Of a stretch of DNA of 64,000 nt, positions 17,306 through 26,764 are shown piece after piece. The notes beneath the pieces were generated by a model that searched no databases, was not told the DNA's origin, and saw nothing but the letters and a program-made list of their open reading frames with translations. Origin of the DNA: Nostoc commune NIES-4072 (GTDB taxonomy: Bacteria; Cyanobacteriota; Cyanobacteriia; Cyanobacteriales; Nostocaceae). How positions within the stretch are numbered: position 1 is the stretch's first letter; the number at the start of each line of letters is the position of its first letter. Location of the stretch: NCBI RefSeq assembly GCF_003113895.1, contig NZ_BDUD01000001.1:3872037-3936036 (forward strand), given 5' to 3'. Both the position numbers and the translations under genes were made by a program.

Positions 17306-18922
17306 TTAACTACAGTCAACAGCATATTCAATCAGCTTGGCAAGACGCTGGCGTAACGTCTCTAATCCCAGGCGCTGACTCGCAGAAATAAATACCGCTA
17401 GGGGAAATTCTTCTCTAGCTAAAGCTAGTGTCTCACTATTAGCTTGATCAATCTTGTTAAAAACAACCAGCGCCGGGCCAGGAGTTATTGGCATTTGTGC
17501 CAAGATTTCTCTGACTGAGCGAATGTGACGCAACCAAGCGGGGTGAGACAAATCCACCAAATGGAGTAGGGCATCGGCTTCTGTGACTTCCTCCAAGGTG
17601 GCGCGGAAGGCATCCATTAATGATGCAGGCAGTTCGTGTATGAACCCTACTGTATCTGTAATCAGAATTTCTTGAGGTTTATTAGCTTCGCCATGAGGAA
17701 TTACCAAGCGGCGGGTAGTAGGATCGAGAGTGGCAAATAGCTGGTCGGCTGTATAAACTTCTGCATTTGTGAGAGCATTCAGCAAAGTGGACTTGCCAGC
17801 GTTAGTATATCCAACCAAAGCCACTGAGGGAACTTCTTCATGCTGTCGTCGCTGTCGTAACCGTGAACGATGCGCTTGCAATTGGTCTACTTCTTTTTGT
17901 AGTCGAGAAATGCGCTGCCCAATGGCACGGCGTTCAGTTTCCAGTTTGGTTTCACCAGGGCCACGAGTTCCAATACCACCACCCAATCGGGACATGGCGC
18001 GACCTCTACCAGCCAATCGCGGTTGCATGTATTCTAACTGTGCTAGTTCTACTTGCAACTTACCAGCACGGGACTGAGCGCGTTGGGCAAAGATATCCAA
18101 AATTACTTCGGTGCGGTCAACCACCCGGATACCAATTTGCATTTCTAAGTTGCGGACTTGGGAGGGTGAGAGATCGCGGTTAAAGACGACAAGATTAACT
18201 CCTAGTGTTTGGGCTGTTAGGGCAATCTCTTGCACTTTACCTTCGCCAACTACTGTTTGGGGATGAATGCGCGATCGCTTTTGTTGTATTGTCTGTAATA
18301 CATTCCCCCCTGCTGTATCAACTAAACGCGCCAATTCCATTAGGGTGTCTTGGAATTGTAGAGGGGTTATCTCACTGGTCATCAGCCCTACAATTAGCAC
18401 GCGATCGTTGTCAGAATCTACTTCCTGGGCGACAAATTCGCGTTGGAATTCCGCTTCCAGATTTTCTACCAAGTCTACTAAATCCTGTTCTGCCAGATCA
18501 TCCAAGCCGAGAGGTGGCGATATATTCCAACTTGGGGATTGGATTTGTTTAGAGTGAGCGAAGCCGAATTGGCTTTCTTCTACTTTGACAGCAGCAGAGC
18601 TAGGAATCAGGGTGCGAGAGTCTTGGGGTGTCAGATGAGCTAGATAAGCTTCTTTCACATACCCAGTTGCGCCGCCTCCCCGCCGTGTGAATCCGGTTCC
18701 GGTAATATTTAGTACAACTAGGGCATCTAAGCGTTGCAGTGCCATCGCTGTGAGCGCCGCTTCACTAGGCGGTTCTGCCTTGAGATGGGTGGCGATACAA
18801 CGAATACCACTGAGTCGTTCTGCACCGTAACGAGGCAATTCTAGGGGTGGTATTTGTGTTTGACGCGGTGTACCTACCCCGACGCGAATCACTTGTCCGC
18901 GACGGTTGATGTAGGCGCACAC
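17306..18922 (-). CDS. hflX: Ribosome-associated GTPase HflX
   Basis: GTPase that binds and can split stalled or hibernating 70S ribosomes. The protein has the HflX N-terminal domain with LVVFNRDLSPSQVRNLEMQI, the glycine-rich GGGIGTRGPGETKLETERR linker and the G domain: G1 GYTNAGKSTLLN, G3 DTVGFI, G4 NKID and a G5-like ISAS. The coordinates use GTG 18922, which gives MCAYINRRGQ. However, the frame stays open upstream to a TAA at 19084, and the extra 51 codons read like the normal HflX N-terminus (ETIFGNLQGLKSSQLKQLQR). No ATG, GTG or TTG is found in that stretch; the codon where the ATG would be expected (19073-19075) is ATA. So the true start may be ATA 19075 or ATT 19066, or the start codon has mutated. 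Confidence 0.93.
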   Translation of the reverse strand: MCAYINRRGQVIRVGVGTPRQTQIPPLELPRYGAERLSGIRCIATHLKAEPPSEAALTAMALQRLDALVVLNITGTGFTRRGGGATGYVKEAYLAHLTPQDSRTLIPSSAAVKVEESQFGFAHSKQIQSPSWNISPPLGLDDLAEQDLVDLVENLEAEFQREFVAQEVDSDNDRVLIVGLMTSEITPLQFQDTLMELARLVDTAGGNVLQTIQQKRSRIHPQTVVGEGKVQEIALTAQTLGVNLVVFNRDLSPSQVRNLEMQIGIRVVDRTEVILDIFAQRAQSRAGKLQVELAQLEYMQPRLAGRGRAMSRLGGGIGTRGPGETKLETERRAIGQRISRLQKEVDQLQAHRSRLRQRRQHEEVPSVALVGYTNAGKSTLLNALTNAEVYTADQLFATLDPTTRRLVIPHGEANKPQEILITDTVGFIHELPASLMDAFRATLEEVTEADALLHLVDLSHPAWLRHIRSVREILAQMPITPGPALVVFNKIDQANSETLALAREEFPLAVFISASQRLGLETLRQRLAKLIEYAVDCS

Positions 18923-19084
18923 AGGCTGATTGACTTCTGTGCTAATTGCTGCCAGACGCTGGGAAAACTCGGACGTGGTGATGCGATCGCCCGGTATACG
19001 CTGGTGATACAGCCTCTGTAATTGCTTCAGTTGGCTGGATTTCAGACCTTGAAGATTTCCAAAAATAGTTTCTATAGGCGTTTA

Positions 19085-19998
19085 TGACCAGTTAAATGGC
19101 CCCCCGAATCCTTATATGTCTATTTTATAACAGGGTTTAGGCTCCTATCTCTCTCTTTTGAGGGATGCATTGTGAATTAGTTGGCAAAGGGTATTGACTT
19201 GAGGCTCTTTATCTTCCCTTTGAATACTACGGTATAACTTCACTAGAGGCATTACGTCTGATATCTGCAATAGAAGTTTGGCTGGGACATTCTCATAAAG
19301 TCTTACGTTATTCAAAAAAGCAAATATTGTTAAAGTACTTGCCTTGAAAAAAGATACCAGCAGTATTTCGAGTTTATTCGTTGTGTGGATCTGGATAATT
19401 ATGACGGGTGGCAATACTTGTCGGGTTTTGGGGAAAAGGGGAAGGGGAAAGAAAAAACCTTAAAATTTTTGCATTTGTTGTAAAAAAAATAACTAAATTA
19501 AGAATATTTACTGATTTATGTCTTTTATGTAAAGGTTAGTTTTAATACAGGAGTTCACCAGACTCAGTTACACAGCTTACAACAGGTTCGACTAAGTTGT
19601 TACATTAGTTCCCTTAAGTTAAGGGGTAAACCTACTAAAGTTTCAACCAATTCAACTTTGACCGCTCAACAAGCGCAGAGAAGACAGGAAAAATCTCCGG
19701 CTTTGCGCTGCCTTGTCTGCGTGCAAATTGTCTGATCGCTTTCAATAAAAGACTAACGATTGACGGTATTGACATCCCTACTTTAACCATCAAAGGTTAA
19801 TAGGATAAAAATTTTCAGTTTTACAAAAGTGTTTCTACAAACGACGCGATTCCAAATTGCGATCGCCTACGTCATCGCACAACTGCGACTGTCTTAAAGA
19901 GACTAGATAAATCATCCATTCAAACAACTACTTAGCAACATAGTTTATTGCTGAGAACATACTACCAATTCACCTTACAAGTATTCGGAGTTAATCTC
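19085..19998. other. Intergenic region upstream of the beta-helix gene
   Basis: More than 900 bases with no gene I can support. It contains a purine-rich repeat at 19411-19461 that recurs near 46345 and two small hairpins (near 19611-19626 and 19783-19800). An 89-codon leftward frame (19145-19414) looks spurious. Confidence 0.5.
19411..19461. repeat. Dispersed purine-rich repeat, copy 1
   Basis: The stretch beginning GCAATACTTGTCGGGTTTTG and running through GGGGAAAAGG blocks to AAAAAACCTT recurs with small indels at 46345-46401. The left 20 bases are identical in both copies. Here only the left part of the element is present. Confidence 0.6.
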
Positions 19999-21729
19999 AT
20001 GGCTGGCAAAACATACTACGTTTCTGGAACAGGCAATGATAAAAATGATGGCTTGAAGGAAGGATCTGCATTTCGCACCCTCCAAAAAGCTGGAGACTTG
20101 GTAGCCGCAGGTGATACCGTCTATGTCATGAATGGTACTTACACAAACATTTACCCTAATATCCTGAGTATTTCAGATAAGCATGGTACCGCTAATGCAC
20201 CGATTACATTTACTGCTTATCCTGGACACACACCTGTTCTAGAAGCACACAAAAACAATTGGAATGCTGTCTCAATTACAGGCTCTTCTTACGTAGTAAT
20301 TGAAGGGTTGACAATGGTGGGAGCGCGAGATGAAATTACATTAAAATATGCGCTCCAGCAAAAAAATAATTTGAGTAACCCAGCAACATCTGGAAGTGGT
20401 ATTAACGTTACATATATTGATGGCGACAAAGATAAGCATTCACATCACATCACAATTAGTAATAACAATATTTCTAAGTTTCCAGGAGGTGGGATTGGAA
20501 CAACCAAAGTAGACTACATTACAGTAGAAAACAATGTTGTTTCTGGAAATGGTTGGTATTCTCCCTTTGGAGTCCAAGGGATTACAATGTTGAACCTCTG
20601 GAATTCTGATGAGAATGTTACAGATTACAAAGTAATTATTCGTGGCAATACTTCCTTTGATAACAAGCAGTTAGTACCTAGTGATGCAACGGGAAAAATA
20701 CAGGAAGGTCATGGGATAATGCTTGATAGAAGCTATATCGGCACTGAATCTTATGCGGGCAAAGCCTTAATTGCCAACAACCTAATCTATAACAATGGTG
20801 GCGCAGGTATTCAGATTTTTAAAAGCAAAAATCCTGTAGATATTGTCAATAATACAGTTTACCAAAACTCACAAAAAATTCTAACCGCAGAAATTTTTAT
20901 TAACAGCTCTAAAAATGTTCACGCATCTAACAACATTATGTATGCAAAGAACGGAGAGCCTGCCAATTCTGTTGTTAATTCTACTAATGTTTCATTTGAC
21001 AATAACCTTGCTTACAAGGGAGTTCTTAAAGGCACAGGATCAGGAAATATTTTAAACAAAGACCCGTTGTTTGTTAATGCAGCGAATCATGACTTTAGGC
21101 TCAAACCTGGAAGTCCTGCGATAGATGCTGGTTCCAATGCCTTCAATAGCATCACTAAGAATACTCCCCTAGATGGCGATGGCAACGGCAGTGTATTGAT
21201 TGATGCTGGTGCATACGAAGCCGCGACCAATAAGACTGCTATTACTAACAAAATTTCTCTTCTTAATGGCACTGATAGCTCTGAGTACCTAAAAGGCAAT
21301 GCCCCAGCCAGCAAGATTTATGGGTTGGGGGGTCAAGATACTATCGTAGGTAATCTAGGAAATGACCAACTTTTCGGAGGCGACGGAAACGATACGCTAT
21401 TTGGTGGTGTCGGTGATGACCAACTATTAGGGGACACAGGCAATGACTGGCTTTATGGGGGCGCAGGCAAAGATATACTTACAGGGGGTTATGGCGCTGA
21501 TACCTTTGTATTGGCTTTAGGTGAGGGCACGGACTCTATTACTGACTTTGAAATAGGTAAGGATAAGCTTGCGTTGTCAGGTGGTCTTAAGTTCGGTCAA
21601 TTGTTGATACAGCAACAAGGAAGTATTGCCTTCATTATGGATAGTTCTGACAATCAAGTGTTGGCGAAGTTGGATAATGTCACTGCAAGTATACTTTCGG
21701 CTCAACCTTCCACTTTTATGACTATTTAG
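19999..21729 (+). CDS. Secreted parallel beta-helix protein with RTX calcium-binding repeats
   Basis: About 576-residue protein likely exported by a type I system. The N-terminus (TYYVSGTGNDKNDGLKEGSAFRT) matches the DUF1565-type entry to right-handed beta-helix proteins such as pectate lyase-like enzymes and epimerases. Repeated asparagine-rich coils follow (ITISNNNISKFPGG, ITVENNVVSGNGW, IANNLIYNNGGAGI, VDIVNNTVYQNS), then a segment FRLKPGSPAIDAGSNAF, and near 450-510 five or more nonapeptide calcium repeats (GNLGNDQLFGGDGNDTLFGG and on). There is no N-terminal signal peptide, as usual for RTX proteins. I chose ATG 19999 because GGAG is 8 bases upstream; the frame opens earlier at 19948. 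It leads the polysaccharide locus, so a lyase or epimerase acting on the polymer is possible; catalytic residues cannot be assigned. Confidence 0.85.
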   Translation: MAGKTYYVSGTGNDKNDGLKEGSAFRTLQKAGDLVAAGDTVYVMNGTYTNIYPNILSISDKHGTANAPITFTAYPGHTPVLEAHKNNWNAVSITGSSYVVIEGLTMVGARDEITLKYALQQKNNLSNPATSGSGINVTYIDGDKDKHSHHITISNNNISKFPGGGIGTTKVDYITVENNVVSGNGWYSPFGVQGITMLNLWNSDENVTDYKVIIRGNTSFDNKQLVPSDATGKIQEGHGIMLDRSYIGTESYAGKALIANNLIYNNGGAGIQIFKSKNPVDIVNNTVYQNSQKILTAEIFINSSKNVHASNNIMYAKNGEPANSVVNSTNVSFDNNLAYKGVLKGTGSGNILNKDPLFVNAANHDFRLKPGSPAIDAGSNAFNSITKNTPLDGDGNGSVLIDAGAYEAATNKTAITNKISLLNGTDSSEYLKGNAPASKIYGLGGQDTIVGNLGNDQLFGGDGNDTLFGGVGDDQLLGDTGNDWLYGGAGKDILTGGYGADTFVLALGEGTDSITDFEIGKDKLALSGGLKFGQLLIQQQGSIAFIMDSSDNQVLAKLDNVTASILSAQPSTFMTI

Positions 21730-22326
21730 TTGTGTCTTTTGATATCCCTCTTTCAAGAAACAAGGCAGAAGGCAGAAGGAAAGAGGATTTTACTTGTTTT
21801 TTCCATCCATAACGGAAGCGATCGCGTCCGTAAACAGCTTCTGTCACTATCGGAGAAGGAAATCTCTAGAAGCTTTATCAGTCAATCAATACAGACTATC
21901 CTATTACAAAAACTTGGTTGTTGTATTTGTTATTAGAAAAAAGGCGTTGCTGATTTCATGTATGAAAACGATTCTGCATAATATCAAAATCCGGCGTTGC
22001 ATTGCAACGTCTCTACATCTGGATTCATACCGCAATTGGGCAACGCCAGAAAAAATCTTGAGATGCCTGCGGCGGGCAGAGCGATCGCTTCGTATACAAA
22101 AGCTCTAGAATTCAGAAATGGCAAAATTTTTCGGAGAGTGACACAAAAGGGATATTACAACAGAGCGATCGCATCAGTTGAGTGTATTTGGATTCGCTCT
22201 TTAGAGATTGTTGAGGGTTTTAGAGTCTGAATACGTGAATAAAATAACACCATAAGCATTTTTTTGTCAATTTTTTATTTCTTTGGTTAGACTGAGTTTG
22301 CAATTTTCTTAAATCCGGAAAATTTT
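21730..22326. other. Intergenic region with short repeats
   Basis: About 600 bases with two HIP1-rich patches and a GGCGTTGCATTGCAACG palindrome near 21993-22009. Several short open frames occur but none has good coding character or a ribosome binding site. No RNA gene is visible. Confidence 0.45.
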
Positions 22327-22491
22327 GTGTTTGCACTCGTCACCTACTTCGCAGTACTGCTCAAGAATATCCGTTCACCGGAATATCGGCTCAAAGCGGC
22401 GCAAGAATTTCATTGGTTAGCGCGTGATTATACTGACGGGAACAAGAAATTTGTCACCTATGACGCTCCTAACTCCTTCTTTGCATTATGA
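22327..22491 (+). CDS. Possible small ORF overlapping the first DUF3131 gene
   Basis: A 54-codon frame from GTG 22327 ends at a TGA that overlaps the ATG of the next gene (ATGA, 22488-22491), an arrangement typical of translational coupling. Its product has a protein-like look (VFALVTYFAVLLKNIRSPEY then LKAAQEFHWLARDYTDGNKK). The frame is open back to a TAG near 22289 without an ATG. I do not recognise it; it may be a leader peptide, the 3' remnant of a longer lost gene, or chance. Confidence 0.25.
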   Translation: MFALVTYFAVLLKNIRSPEYRLKAAQEFHWLARDYTDGNKKFVTYDAPNSFFAL

Positions 22492-25325
22492 TATACAAAC
22501 CCCGTCAACAAAAGCTGTTGAGATGGATTGCATTATTCCTAATTGGGACATTTCTGCAATTGTTGTTTTACATCCCGACACCAGTTTTATCCCAAAATTC
22601 CAGTAGCTGTGGGAATATTACAGCCCCGCTCACCCCTGAAGAACAAACTTATGCTCGTGCTGCTTGGCAATATTTTGTCAAAAATTATCAGCCAGCAACG
22701 GGATTTACTAATTCTACTGGCGGTTATCCTTCTGGTACACTCTGGGATATGGGGAATTACCTGATGGCGTTGAATGCTGCACGCTGGTTGAATCTTACTG
22801 ACCAAGCAGATTTTGATTCACGCCTCAACAAGTTTTTGACAACTCTCAACAGCTTAAAGTTATTTGAAGATACTTTGCCCAATAAAGTCTATAACGCAGC
22901 CAACGCACAAATGGTTGATTATGGCAATAATCCACTGGAGCGAGGTATTGGTTGGTCTGCTTTGGATGTCGGGCGAATCCTGGCTGCGTTTGATGTTATC
23001 CGCACCTGTCACCCTCAATATAATGACTGGCTAAAAGGAATTGTAGCAAAGTGGCAGGTAGCGCGATCGCTCAAAGATGGACAACTTTTTGGAGCTGCTG
23101 TTCTCCCAGACAACACAACGTTATTAGTGCAAGAAGGACGGCTCGGCTACGAAGAATATGGCGCTAGGGGTTATCAACTTTGGGGTTTCTCTGCACCAAA
23201 AGCTATTGCTTTTGAGCCGTTCAAGTTAGTTGAAATTAACGGTGTTCAAATTCCCGTTGATACCCGTGACTTTCAAAGCACCAACGCTAATAATTACGTT
23301 GTTAGTGAATCTTATATCCTTGATGGAATTGAGTTTGGCTTGCAAGGTGAGTTAGCTGATTTTGCTGCCAGGGTTTTAGATGTGCAAAAACGGCGTTATG
23401 ACACCACGGGGCAGTTGACTGCTGTCACAGAAGATAATATCGATCAAGCGCCTTATTTTCTCTACAACACTGTCTACGCTAACGGTGCAAACTGGGCAAC
23501 AATCACCGATGCTAATCAACCTTATCCCCAGTTTCGCAGCATCAGCACCAAAGCTGCTTTTGGTTGGCGCTATCTGTTTCCAGATAATCCTTATGCTCAA
23601 AAAGTTTTTGATGCTGTCAAGGATCTCCGCAGTCCTGATGATAGTGGTTACTATGCTGGTATCTATGAAGAATCAAAACAACCCAATAAAGCTTTGACAG
23701 GTAATACTAATGGGCTAATTTTGGAGATTTTATACTACAAAGCTAAGGGAAACCTCCCTTTAATTGCTTCTGGTTCTGTGAGTGTGTCTACTGGCAAGCC
23801 CAGTGAAGAAGCTTCTCCTACAACACCCTCAAATCAACCAAATTCTCCTGTTACGACTCCTACCGCAAATCAACCCAATTCTATTACAACTCCTACCCCA
23901 ACCCCTGCGGAGACTTCTAAACCTACAGAAGTGGCTGTTGCACCTATTCCACCAGTGGATAGTCCCAAATCATCTAACCTCAAACTAGATCGACCACTGT
24001 CAGTAATTGAACGGCGTTATGCAGAGGCGGCTTGGCGGTACTTTCAAGCTAATTATCACTCCAAGAGTGGGCTGATAGACGATCGCAGTGATTTCAAAGG
24101 TGCAACTCTCTGGGGCTTAGGAGATTATCTCGCAGCTCTCCATGCAGCGCGATCGCTCGATATAATTACCCCTAAAGAATTTGACCAGCGCACCCGACAT
24201 CTTTTAGCAGCCTTGACAAAGTTACCGTTATTTGCTGGAGAATTGCCGAGTCGGGGTTATAATACGCGAACGCTGCAATCAGTAGATTATGGTGGAAATC
24301 CAGTTCCAGAAGGCAACGGCTGGTCAGCTTTAGATTTAGGTAGAATGCTGGCAGCGCTTTATAACTTAAAAACCTGTCATCCAGAATACACGGCTGCTGT
24401 AGATAAAATTGTGCTGGATTGGTCATACTTGCGTGTGGTACGTGAGGGTATTCTTTCCAGTGCTACAACCACCAAAGAAGAAGATGGGCGATCGCTTACC
24501 CGCGTCAATCCTGAAACCCGCTTAGGTTATGAAGAATACGCAGCTCGTGCTTTTCAATTATGGGGATTTAATGTTGATGGTTCTGCTGTTGGGGGTGAAT
24601 ATCAAACTACCTCAATAGAGGGAGTGAAAGTTCCAATTCAACGTCGTCGCACAGATACTAAATCGAAAGTTAACCAATACACAGTTAGCAATCCATTCTT
24701 ACTCTATGCACTGGAGTTTGGACTAGATCCACAAATGCGATCGCTTTTTGAACCAATTTTTCAGGCGCAAGCTGAACGTTACCATCGCACTGGAACTCTT
24801 ACAGCCTCAGCCACTACCCTAATTGATCGTAAACCTTACACTGTCCACAGCACAATTACTGGACATGGTGAGTCTTGGGTGGCTTTGGGAGATGACGGAC
24901 AAACTGTACCAAAAGGGCGATTGGTAAGTACAGCAGTCGCTTTTGCCTATCATGCCCTGCTTCCAGAAAACAAGTACAGTCAAGAGTTACTGCAAGGAAC
25001 AACTGACTTATACAATCCATTAGCCGGATTTTATGAAGGTTTCTATGAAGCCACAGGTAAAACAGCAGTTGGTTTCACCAGCAGCACCAACAGTATGATT
25101 TTGCAATCCTTGCTGTACAAAGTGATGAATCGACAACCCCTAATTCGTCCGGCTACCAGCATGAAATCTCCTTGGTGGCAAGAAATTACAAAGGGAGATT
25201 CTGGGCGAGGTTTACCCAACACTGCGAAACAACGAGCTAAGTTAATTTCTGATAGTTCTGGAAGTTACTGGGTTTCAGGTAGTGAAAATACTAAGTTAGT
25301 AACGGATACAAAAGTTACAAAGTAA
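22488..25325 (+). CDS. Exported protein with two DUF3131 domains
   Basis: 945 residues. A signal peptide or anchor (LLRWIALFLIGTFLQLLFYI, ending VLSQ) is followed by a DUF3131 module at about 50-430, a Pro/Thr-rich linker at about 432-500 (TPTANQPNSITTPTPTPAET) and a second module at about 505-910. Each module carries the same markers: a start like RAAWQYFVKNYQPATGF, LWDMGNYLMALNAARWL, GWSALDVGRILAAF, LGYEEYGARGYQLWGF and a terminal NSMILQSLLYK. DUF3131 proteins are commonly found beside polysaccharide synthases and are predicted to have an alpha/alpha toroid, glycoside-hydrolase-like fold (family knowledge); no reaction is proven for this protein. It begins a rightward series of polysaccharide genes. 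The C-terminal 40 residues are low-complexity and polar. Confidence 0.85.
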   Translation: MIYKPRQQKLLRWIALFLIGTFLQLLFYIPTPVLSQNSSSCGNITAPLTPEEQTYARAAWQYFVKNYQPATGFTNSTGGYPSGTLWDMGNYLMALNAARWLNLTDQADFDSRLNKFLTTLNSLKLFEDTLPNKVYNAANAQMVDYGNNPLERGIGWSALDVGRILAAFDVIRTCHPQYNDWLKGIVAKWQVARSLKDGQLFGAAVLPDNTTLLVQEGRLGYEEYGARGYQLWGFSAPKAIAFEPFKLVEINGVQIPVDTRDFQSTNANNYVVSESYILDGIEFGLQGELADFAARVLDVQKRRYDTTGQLTAVTEDNIDQAPYFLYNTVYANGANWATITDANQPYPQFRSISTKAAFGWRYLFPDNPYAQKVFDAVKDLRSPDDSGYYAGIYEESKQPNKALTGNTNGLILEILYYKAKGNLPLIASGSVSVSTGKPSEEASPTTPSNQPNSPVTTPTANQPNSITTPTPTPAETSKPTEVAVAPIPPVDSPKSSNLKLDRPLSVIERRYAEAAWRYFQANYHSKSGLIDDRSDFKGATLWGLGDYLAALHAARSLDIITPKEFDQRTRHLLAALTKLPLFAGELPSRGYNTRTLQSVDYGGNPVPEGNGWSALDLGRMLAALYNLKTCHPEYTAAVDKIVLDWSYLRVVREGILSSATTTKEEDGRSLTRVNPETRLGYEEYAARAFQLWGFNVDGSAVGGEYQTTSIEGVKVPIQRRRTDTKSKVNQYTVSNPFLLYALEFGLDPQMRSLFEPIFQAQAERYHRTGTLTASATTLIDRKPYTVHSTITGHGESWVALGDDGQTVPKGRLVSTAVAFAYHALLPENKYSQELLQGTTDLYNPLAGFYEGFYEATGKTAVGFTSSTNSMILQSLLYKVMNRQPLIRPATSMKSPWWQEITKGDSGRGLPNTAKQRAKLISDSSGSYWVSGSENTKLVTDTKVTK

Positions 25326-25378
25326 TAACGTCTTCCCATACCTAAAGTAAGCTAATCGGCAGAGTTAAAAGTCAGACC

Positions 25379-25510
25379 AATACGGTTCGGATAAGGTTTT
25401 TTGATGACACGCCCTAGATCCAAAGACGCGATAAATCGCCGTCTTTACAATAATCAGTCCTTTGTAGAGACGGCGATTTATCGCGTCTCTTGCCTTAACC
25501 GAACCGTATT
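25379..25510. mobile_element. Nested palindromic MITE with 10-bp flanking direct repeats
   Basis: Outer inverted repeats are AATACGGTTCGGATAAGG (25379-25396) and CCTTAACCGAACCGTATT (25493-25510), with one mismatch. Inside, the motif GACGCGATAAATCGCCGTCT occurs at about 25424-25444 and inverted at 25468-25488. The 10-mer AAAGTCAGAC is directly repeated at 25368-25377 and 25512-25521, one base outside each terminus, as expected of a target-site duplication. It lies between the first DUF3131 gene and the GH26-like gene and could form a long RNA stem. Confidence 0.75.
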
Positions 25511-25717
25511 GAAAGTCAGACAACTTTTTGACTCTGCTTTTTAACGCCTATTTTGCGAAATCTGATTACATCTTGATTGAAATACAACTCACTGTAATTA
25601 CAAAGTTGTGTTTGTTAATAATCAGTTGTATTTGGGAATACTTGTACATAATGCAGTTAGTAGCTTGCACAGTAACTGACATCTTGATTCAAAATCCCTG
25701 GTTATTCCTTCAAATCT

Positions 25718-26764
25718 ATGAACAAGGTACGACTGGCGCTGATGATGCTAATTTTACTAGGAAGCATCTTTGCGAGTAAAAATTTAATGGCGATCGCTGA
25801 TGCCTCGAAGCAACTCGAAAACCGTAAATTAAACCAAACAACTTCCAATCCTCCTGTACTACTGGGACTATACACCCCAGATTACATCGGAAATAAAAGT
25901 ACAATTGACAGCCAACTGCGTCAAGTCGATCAATGGGTTGGTAAGCGCCATTCTATTGCTGGATTTTTCTTTGATATCGAAGACTCGAATCCTGCCTACA
26001 ATATCCCAGTTTCTCTAGAACAACTTAAGCAAAACGGATACACAGCCTTTATTAATCTCAAATCCACTTGTTCAGCAGCGCAGATTGCTAAAGGAGACGT
26101 AGATAGTTCTCTGCAAAAAGTGGCAAAAGCATACTCTGACTGGGCAAAACAAGGCGACGGTCGTATTGCGTTTATCGCTCCGTTGCAAGAGATGAACATT
26201 CCCGGAGAAGCATACAGCAAAGACCCCCAAAACTTCAAGTTAGCTTATCAACGTATCCAAAAAATATTTAAAGAAGCTGGTGTATCTTCACAGGCAATCC
26301 GTTGGGTATTTGCGCCTAATGGTTGGAGTGAAAACAACGAACATCGCTTTGAAAACTACTATCCTGGCGACAAGTCGGTAGATGTGGTTGCCTTTAGTTC
26401 ATACAACTGGGGATATTGTAGTAATTCCTCTTGGAAGCACTGGAGTAGCCCAAAAGAAGTTTTTGAACCATATATCAAGCGGATGAAGGTTATGGCTGGC
26501 AGTAAGCCGATTTTCATCGCTCAAACAGCTAGTACGAGTAATACGCAAAATGGTTTGCCCAACACTGCCAAAGACCAATGGTTACGAGACTCTTACACTC
26601 AGCTAGCTGGGATGGGTGTAAGAGCTATTCTTTATTTCAATATTAATAAGGAATGTGATTGGGCAATTAACAGCAATAGCGGCAAATCTGCTGGTTATAA
26701 AGACGCGGTAAATAATCCGGCTTTCGGCTATTTATCGCCTGCTGAGTTGGCAAAGAAAATATAA
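25718..26764 (+). CDS. GH26-like glycoside hydrolase homologue with substituted nucleophile
   Basis: 348-residue exported protein with an N-terminal hydrophobic signal (LALMMLILLGSIFASKNL). The fold looks like the GH26 (beta-mannanase/lichenase type) TIM barrel: GLYTPDY at the first strand, GFFFDIED, acid/base glutamate E158 in FIAPLQEMNIPG, WVFAPNGWSENN, FENYYPGDKSVDVVAFSSYNW, and a last-strand motif KPIFIAQTAST. In GH26 enzymes this last motif carries the nucleophilic glutamate (pattern P-I-x-I-A-E-T); here the residue is Gln269 (codon CAA, one base from GAA). So the protein may bind sugar without cleaving it, or use another mechanism. It lies between two DUF3131 genes in the polysaccharide locus, and its stop codon abuts the next ATG. 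Confidence 0.8.
   Translation: MNKVRLALMMLILLGSIFASKNLMAIADASKQLENRKLNQTTSNPPVLLGLYTPDYIGNKSTIDSQLRQVDQWVGKRHSIAGFFFDIEDSNPAYNIPVSLEQLKQNGYTAFINLKSTCSAAQIAKGDVDSSLQKVAKAYSDWAKQGDGRIAFIAPLQEMNIPGEAYSKDPQNFKLAYQRIQKIFKEAGVSSQAIRWVFAPNGWSENNEHRFENYYPGDKSVDVVAFSSYNWGYCSNSSWKHWSSPKEVFEPYIKRMKVMAGSKPIFIAQTASTSNTQNGLPNTAKDQWLRDSYTQLAGMGVRAILYFNINKECDWAINSNSGKSAGYKDAVNNPAFGYLSPAELAKKI

Noticed and set aside
19145..19414. 89-codon leftward frame upstream of hflX
   Set aside because: It starts inside a dispersed repeat and has no family character.
21730..22230. Several 60-104 codon frames after the beta-helix gene
   Set aside because: They overlap each other in different frames, contain HIP1 clusters and have no convincing start signals.
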